Source: an uncultured Clostridia bacterium
GTDB taxonomy: Bacteria > Bacillota > Clostridia > Christensenellales > Borkfalkiaceae
Length of the DNA stretch: 7,200 nt
Direction: 5' to 3'
Assembly: GCA_946637575.1 (NCBI GenBank)
Contig: CAMPBJ010000048.1
Span: 1-7,200, forward strand
Part shown: positions 3,814 through 7,200 of the stretch, in pieces
How the letters are laid out: every line of letters starts with the position of its first letter
How positions within the stretch are numbered: position 1 is the stretch's first letter
Program-made: the position numbers and the translations under genes
The notes under the pieces: model-generated
What the model was told of the DNA's origin: nothing
The model's database searches: none
Seen by the model: the letters and a program-made list of their open reading frames with translations, nothing else

Positions 3814-6582
3814 ATGTTTTCACAGAAAAGCAAATTTTTAAGAACCCTTTTGCTCGTAACGTGCTTAACACTCGTTTTTGCTTTCGTTCTCGCGCTGTCC
3901 GCTTGCGGAAAGCCCGAAGATAAGAAAGAAGACGAGAAACAGGAGCCCGTTACTCCCGTAATCGAAGTTACGACGGACGCTGTGTTCACCGGCGACGTTA
4001 CGGACGACGAGATAGCGGAAGGACTTACGGTAAAGAGAGTTGCGGAAGACGGAACTAAAAGCGACGTTACTTTCACGGTAAAGAGCAAGACCGTTTCCGA
4101 AGATAAGACGCAGATCTTTATCGTTATAGTCGTAGAAGGAATAGAAAAGACTGTTACCGCAGACTACGTTCCCAAAGAGGAAGATCCCATAAGGGAAGAC
4201 CTTAAACCCTTGTACGAGTTTTTGAAAGCCGAAGGCGGAAAGTCGTTCAGTATTAAACTTAACGCCTCGAAAACTGTCGGCGAAGAAACAAAAGACTTCG
4301 GCGCGACCGTTCTCGTCAACGTTTCGGAGAACGGAAAGGTTGAAATCAAGGTTTCGGACGGCGAAGATCAGACCGTTGCGGTGTATAAGGACGAAATCGT
4401 TTTCGTTAAAGGCAAGATCATCGACCTTTCTAAAATCATCGCTCACTTTAAAAAGACGGCGGACGATCCCGAGTTGGTTTGCGCTTATCCTCCTGTGGAA
4501 GATAATGAAGAAGGAACGCTTGTCGCGGACTTTGACGGAATCGAAGAGATTTTAGCCGATCCGCTTACCGGCGCGTTTGCGACCGTTTCAGGCGCATTAA
4601 ACATGTTGGACGGTATTGCCGAAAGCAACGCACTTTTAAGTTTCGGAGTCAATCTTACGAAAGCGGACGGGAAATACATAGTCGAAATTAAGAGCGACGC
4701 GCTCTTAAAAGCGTTGCCGATGATAATTGCAATGGCGGTCGAAAGTGAAAATTACGAGAACGCTGTCGCGACTGTAAACAGCGTTGTCGACGCGCTCGAC
4801 AATATGCTCGACGGCGCGCTTAAAGAAGGGAAGGTGTTGTTAAACGTTTCCTTCGGTATCGACGGCTTATCCGCGGAAGTAAGCGCTAAACTTACCAACG
4901 AAAAGACCGAGACTGTTTACGAGTGCAACTTTGCGGTCGATTTGAGCGCGGAAGCCTTCGAGATCGTTATCCCCGAAGGTGAAGATCTTGTGATCGACGA
5001 CGTTGAGGTTACCGCAACCTTAAAGTTAGGAAAGGTAGATGTCGCGGCAAGCGCGGTTCTGCACACTTCTGCGATTTTGGACTTCGAAGGAAAAGACCTT
5101 CTGACCGCGAACGTTAAGTTTATGGACACTAAAGACGCGATCGTGTTCGTGTTGAACGACCGTTACGTGTTCCTCGATATAACGGGGCTTGCTAAACAGG
5201 TTTCGTCCGACGCGGGAACGGTTGCTTTCTACAATGCGTTTGAAATCGACGGAGAACCTGCATCCTTTGTCGACATGATCCCCGAATTAATAGGTAAACT
5301 GATTAACGGCGGCTCTCAGGAAATCGACGACGGCGACGAACCGCAGATAATCGACGACGGCGGGGATGACGGCGAAGATGATGGCGAAACCACGCCTGAG
5401 CTTGTTGCAGGCTACAAAGAATTCGGTTTAACCTCGTTTGAAATCGGCGCTACGGAAGAAGAACTCCGCGAAAGTATTACCGTTTATATTTACGACGGCG
5501 TAGAAAATTATGAAGAAGTTACCGAATACACGATAGAAGGTTTTGATTCTTCCGCATATTTTTATGATGAAGTTACCATAAAGTACGGCGATTATACGGC
5601 GAAATTATCCGTAGTGATCTTCGATCCGGAGAATATCGAATTATACTCTCTTGCGGTTGATATTGAAAACTTCGTCGAAGAGAACGAAACGAAAGATGAT
5701 CTTCGTAATCACTTTACGGTTTACGCCGAGTATATCGACAAAACCGAAGAGACCATCGTTAAAAGAGAAGTCGTCGAAGATTATGAAATCGTTGAATTTA
5801 CGTTCGGCGACAGGTCGGTTACGATAACCTACAACGGAATCGAGACCGAAGTTGATATTCCTTACGACGAACCCTATAATCCCGAAGATCCCGAAGATCC
5901 TGCCGACCCCGAAGATCCCGAAGAACCTTCTATGACGATAGCGGACGTTATAAAGTACTTACGTTTCGTTTCCGTTGACTTGGACGGCGAAGAAGAGATC
6001 GACCTTGCGAAGGTAATCGAAAGCGCGATCGAAAGCGTAAAGGCGACCTATAACGAAAATAAGGAACTTATCCAAGGCGTTTACGAAATTAACGAAACGG
6101 AAGATCAGTTCGTAATCAGGGTTGCGCTTAACACGGAAGAGGGCAGTAACGTTCTTAAAGTCGTCAATCTCTTTGTCGGGATCCCGAACGAAGAAGGCGG
6201 GTTTGACGATATCGGCATTACCGAATTGAAAGCGCTTTTATATAATGCCGTTAAAATGGCCCCGGAAATGTTTAACGCGATTTTCAGCACGATCATAGGC
6301 GAAGATTTAGACACCGTTTTAAGTGATCTCTATTTAGAGTTCGGCATATCGGTGAAAGACGGCGTTAGAGTAGGTTTTGCCCTGAATAACGGCGAAGGCG
6401 ACGACTTCTTTAAATTCATCGTCGGCGTAAATACTCTTCCCGCGGGCGAACAGTTCGTTTTAAGCGAAGAGACGATAGAAAGCGCCAAGTCGTTCGACGA
6501 ACTCGGAAAAACGGTTTTACCGCTCGCACTTCAGATTTTCGGAGGTCTTATGACTCCTCCGACTGAGATGATCGAAGGCTAA
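3814..6582 (+). CDS. Large acidic multidomain lipoprotein with Ig-like domains
   Basis: A 922-residue predicted surface lipoprotein of unknown function. The signal peptide has a basic start (KSKFLR), a hydrophobic core and the lipobox LSAC, so Cys31 is the predicted lipidation site, followed by a charged KPEDKKEDEK tether. Visible order: beta-rich Ig-like domain (about 46-120); alpha/beta module A (126-500); Asp/Gly-rich linker (503-529); two tandem domains resembling bacterial Ig-like group 3 (Big_3; 530-604 and 607-686), each ending in a TIxYxG-like strand; Pro-Glu-Asp linker (690-705); alpha/beta module B (707-922). Modules A and B share a strand-helix-helix-strand layout with LKAL and FGI landmarks. 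The mature protein is very acidic and nearly free of Cys. There is no sortase motif or catalytic signature. It could be a binding or adhesion protein or a LolA/LppX-like lipid carrier, but both are guesses. It has its own promoter and is probably monocistronic. Confidence 0.9.
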   Translation: MFSQKSKFLRTLLLVTCLTLVFAFVLALSACGKPEDKKEDEKQEPVTPVIEVTTDAVFTGDVTDDEIAEGLTVKRVAEDGTKSDVTFTVKSKTVSEDKTQIFIVIVVEGIEKTVTADYVPKEEDPIREDLKPLYEFLKAEGGKSFSIKLNASKTVGEETKDFGATVLVNVSENGKVEIKVSDGEDQTVAVYKDEIVFVKGKIIDLSKIIAHFKKTADDPELVCAYPPVEDNEEGTLVADFDGIEEILADPLTGAFATVSGALNMLDGIAESNALLSFGVNLTKADGKYIVEIKSDALLKALPMIIAMAVESENYENAVATVNSVVDALDNMLDGALKEGKVLLNVSFGIDGLSAEVSAKLTNEKTETVYECNFAVDLSAEAFEIVIPEGEDLVIDDVEVTATLKLGKVDVAASAVLHTSAILDFEGKDLLTANVKFMDTKDAIVFVLNDRYVFLDITGLAKQVSSDAGTVAFYNAFEIDGEPASFVDMIPELIGKLINGGSQEIDDGDEPQIIDDGGDDGEDDGETTPELVAGYKEFGLTSFEIGATEEELRESITVYIYDGVENYEEVTEYTIEGFDSSAYFYDEVTIKYGDYTAKLSVVIFDPENIELYSLAVDIENFVEENETKDDLRNHFTVYAEYIDKTEETIVKREVVEDYEIVEFTFGDRSVTITYNGIETEVDIPYDEPYNPEDPEDPADPEDPEEPSMTIADVIKYLRFVSVDLDGEEEIDLAKVIESAIESVKATYNENKELIQGVYEINETEDQFVIRVALNTEEGSNVLKVVNLFVGIPNEEGGFDDIGITELKALLYNAVKMAPEMFNAIFSTIIGEDLDTVLSDLYLEFGISVKDGVRVGFALNNGEGDDFFKFIVGVNTLPAGEQFVLSEETIESAKSFDELGKTVLPLALQIFGGLMTPPTEMIEG
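5320..5400 (+). repeat. Low-complexity Asp/Gly/Glu linker in the lipoprotein
   Basis: Codons for residues 503-529 form imperfect GAC-GAC-GGC repeats encoding an Asp/Gly/Glu-rich segment (for example IDDGGDDGEDDGE). It separates alpha/beta module A from the Ig-like pair. Such a stretch is probably flexible and could bind Ca2+, although it does not form a regular DxDxDG or RTX calcium motif. Confidence 0.7.
5881..5928 (+). repeat. Pro-Glu-Asp tripeptide-repeat linker in the lipoprotein
   Basis: Residues 690-705 read PEDPEDPADPEDPEEP, built from near-identical 9-base CCCGAAGAT units. This is a rigid, extended interdomain spacer typical of Gram-positive surface proteins. Tandem units like these can change copy number between strains. 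Confidence 0.8.
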
Positions 6583-6599
6583 AAAATAAAAACGATATA

Positions 6600-6630
6600 C
6601 ATAAATACCACCTTTCGGGTGGTATTTATG
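6600..6630 (+). terminator. Perfect 13-bp hairpin, probable terminator of the lipoprotein gene
   Basis: CATAAATACCACC (6600-6612) pairs completely with GGTGGTATTTATG (6618-6630) around the loop TTTCG. It starts 17 bases after the lipoprotein stop. No clean T-run follows: the T-rich part lies in the 3' arm and ATATT comes after. It may terminate at a U-rich arm, act as an mRNA-stabilising hairpin, or allow read-through into the next gene, for which no separate promoter is evident. Confidence 0.6.
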
Positions 6631-6646
6631 ATATTCGGGAGTTTTA

Positions 6647-7200
6647 ATGACGGAATTAAAGATCGTCTTTACGGACGGACACGATTTTAAAAAACTGAAA
6701 ACGCTCGTCGGTTTAAGTAAAGACGACGTGGAGTTTGCAGAAAGCGTTCTTAACGAGGCTAAAAGAAAAGAGCGGCTTTTATCCGCGTACTTAAAGAGAA
6801 AATACGTCGGCGAGTGGAAAACGCAAGGGAACGGAAAGCCTTATTCCGAAAAAGTCTTTTTTAACGTGTCCCATTGCGACGGCGCTGTCGTTCTCGCGCT
6901 TTCGGACAGGGAAGTCGGTGTGGATATAGAACGCGTTCGCGCGGTAAAAAGCGACCTTACCCAGTATGTCGTAGGTAGTGCCGAAAAGAGCAAAATAAAC
7001 TCGCATGAAGACTTTTTTAAGGTGTGGACGGGTAAAGAAAGTCTGGTAAAGGCGGAAGGGAACGGCATAACCGTAAAACCCGACAAGATCCCGTCTTTTC
7101 CCATAGACGGGGTAAGAAAGTATAACGGAAAAGAATACCGCAGTAAAAGCGTAAAAATCCGCGATTATATCTTATCCGTTACGCTTTTAGGATCCGAAGA
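6647..7200 (+). CDS. Sfp-type 4'-phosphopantetheinyl transferase (3' end outside window)
   Basis: The frame from the ATG at 6647 stays open to the window end (184 codons plus two bases). The enzyme would transfer 4'-phosphopantetheine from CoA to a conserved Ser of acyl or peptidyl carrier proteins in the cytoplasm. Family motifs appear in order: GKPY (63-66) and FNVSH (72-76, His76 matching the CoA-contacting His of Sfp); GVDIE (91-95), with Asp93 and Glu95 as Mg2+ ligands; and FFKVWTGKESLVKAEGNGI (123-141), with Glu131 the third metal ligand and Lys135 of the WxxKES...K signature. All catalytic positions are present, so it should be active. Family members are usually about 200-230 residues, so little is missing. 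A modest GGGAG ribosome binding site lies at 6637-6641. No carrier-protein or synthase gene is in view; it may serve fatty-acid ACP or a secondary pathway elsewhere. Confidence 0.92.
   Translation, partial: MTELKIVFTDGHDFKKLKTLVGLSKDDVEFAESVLNEAKRKERLLSAYLKRKYVGEWKTQGNGKPYSEKVFFNVSHCDGAVVLALSDREVGVDIERVRAVKSDLTQYVVGSAEKSKINSHEDFFKVWTGKESLVKAEGNGITVKPDKIPSFPIDGVRKYNGKEYRSKSVKIRDYILSVTLLGSE

Noticed and set aside
3865..4446. 193-codon open frame on the minus strand within the lipoprotein gene
   Set aside because: The opposing frame has a signal peptide, a lipobox, a consensus promoter and a ribosome binding site. The minus-strand frame has none of these, and its length reflects codon bias of the acidic gene.
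5320..5928. Acidic Asp-rich segment as a possible RTX or dockerin calcium module
   Set aside because: The spacing of Asp and Gly does not match GGxGxDxUx nonapeptides or DxDxDG loops. It is better described as low-complexity linker.
6541..6560. Inverted repeat GGAGG...CCTCC near the lipoprotein 3' end
   Set aside because: It lies inside coding sequence, has a 5-bp stem with a 10-base loop and no U-tract, and a much better hairpin follows at 6600-6630.

Overview
This window looks like chromosomal DNA from an anaerobic Bacillota (Clostridia-like) bacterium of moderate GC. The lineage is inferred from five things: strong AGGAGG-type ribosome binding sites, sigma-A-like TTGACA/TATAAT promoters, rho-independent terminators, an L27 protein that starts with a Firmicute-style N-terminal extension, and a GGGtGRT-family gene paired with a NifU/IscU-like scaffold gene. 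I see no mobile element, CRISPR array, tRNA or rRNA. Gene-free gaps are all under 200 bases and are filled by promoters, leaders and terminators.

Layout. (1) Positions 1-146, minus strand: the first 48 codons of a small, probably helical protein of unknown function. (2) 147-325: a compact divergent control region. The -35 boxes of the two promoters overlap in one near-palindromic TTTGACAAA, followed by a structured leader of about 80 nt that may be an L21 autoregulatory leader. (3) 326-954: rplU and rpmA (ribosomal proteins L21 and L27), overlapping by one base and closed by a strong terminator. The prp/ysxB protease gene and obg, often found with these genes, are not here. (4) 990-1826: an Ogg-type 8-oxoguanine DNA glycosylase whose ATG sits immediately behind that terminator with no visible Shine-Dalgarno. 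(5) 1875-3720: a complete two-gene operon with promoter, Fe-S scaffold-like protein, GGGtGRT protein and terminator. (6) 3753-6630: a near-consensus promoter driving a 922-residue acidic lipoprotein made of Ig-like domains and two alpha/beta modules, followed by a perfect 13-bp hairpin. (7) 6647-7200: the start of a Sfp-type 4'-phosphopantetheinyl transferase, cut by the window end.

How the genes relate. The L21/L27 pair is translation housekeeping. The glycosylase is base-excision repair of oxidised guanine. The scaffold/GGGtGRT pair is probably one functional unit linked to Fe-S or metal handling, but its biochemical role is not known to me and it is the best candidate here for an undescribed system. 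The lipoprotein is a monocistronic surface protein with no assigned function. The transferase activates carrier proteins (ACP/PCP) and need not be related to its neighbour. Apart from the first gene, every gene is on the plus strand, in four or five independent transcription units rather than one long operon.
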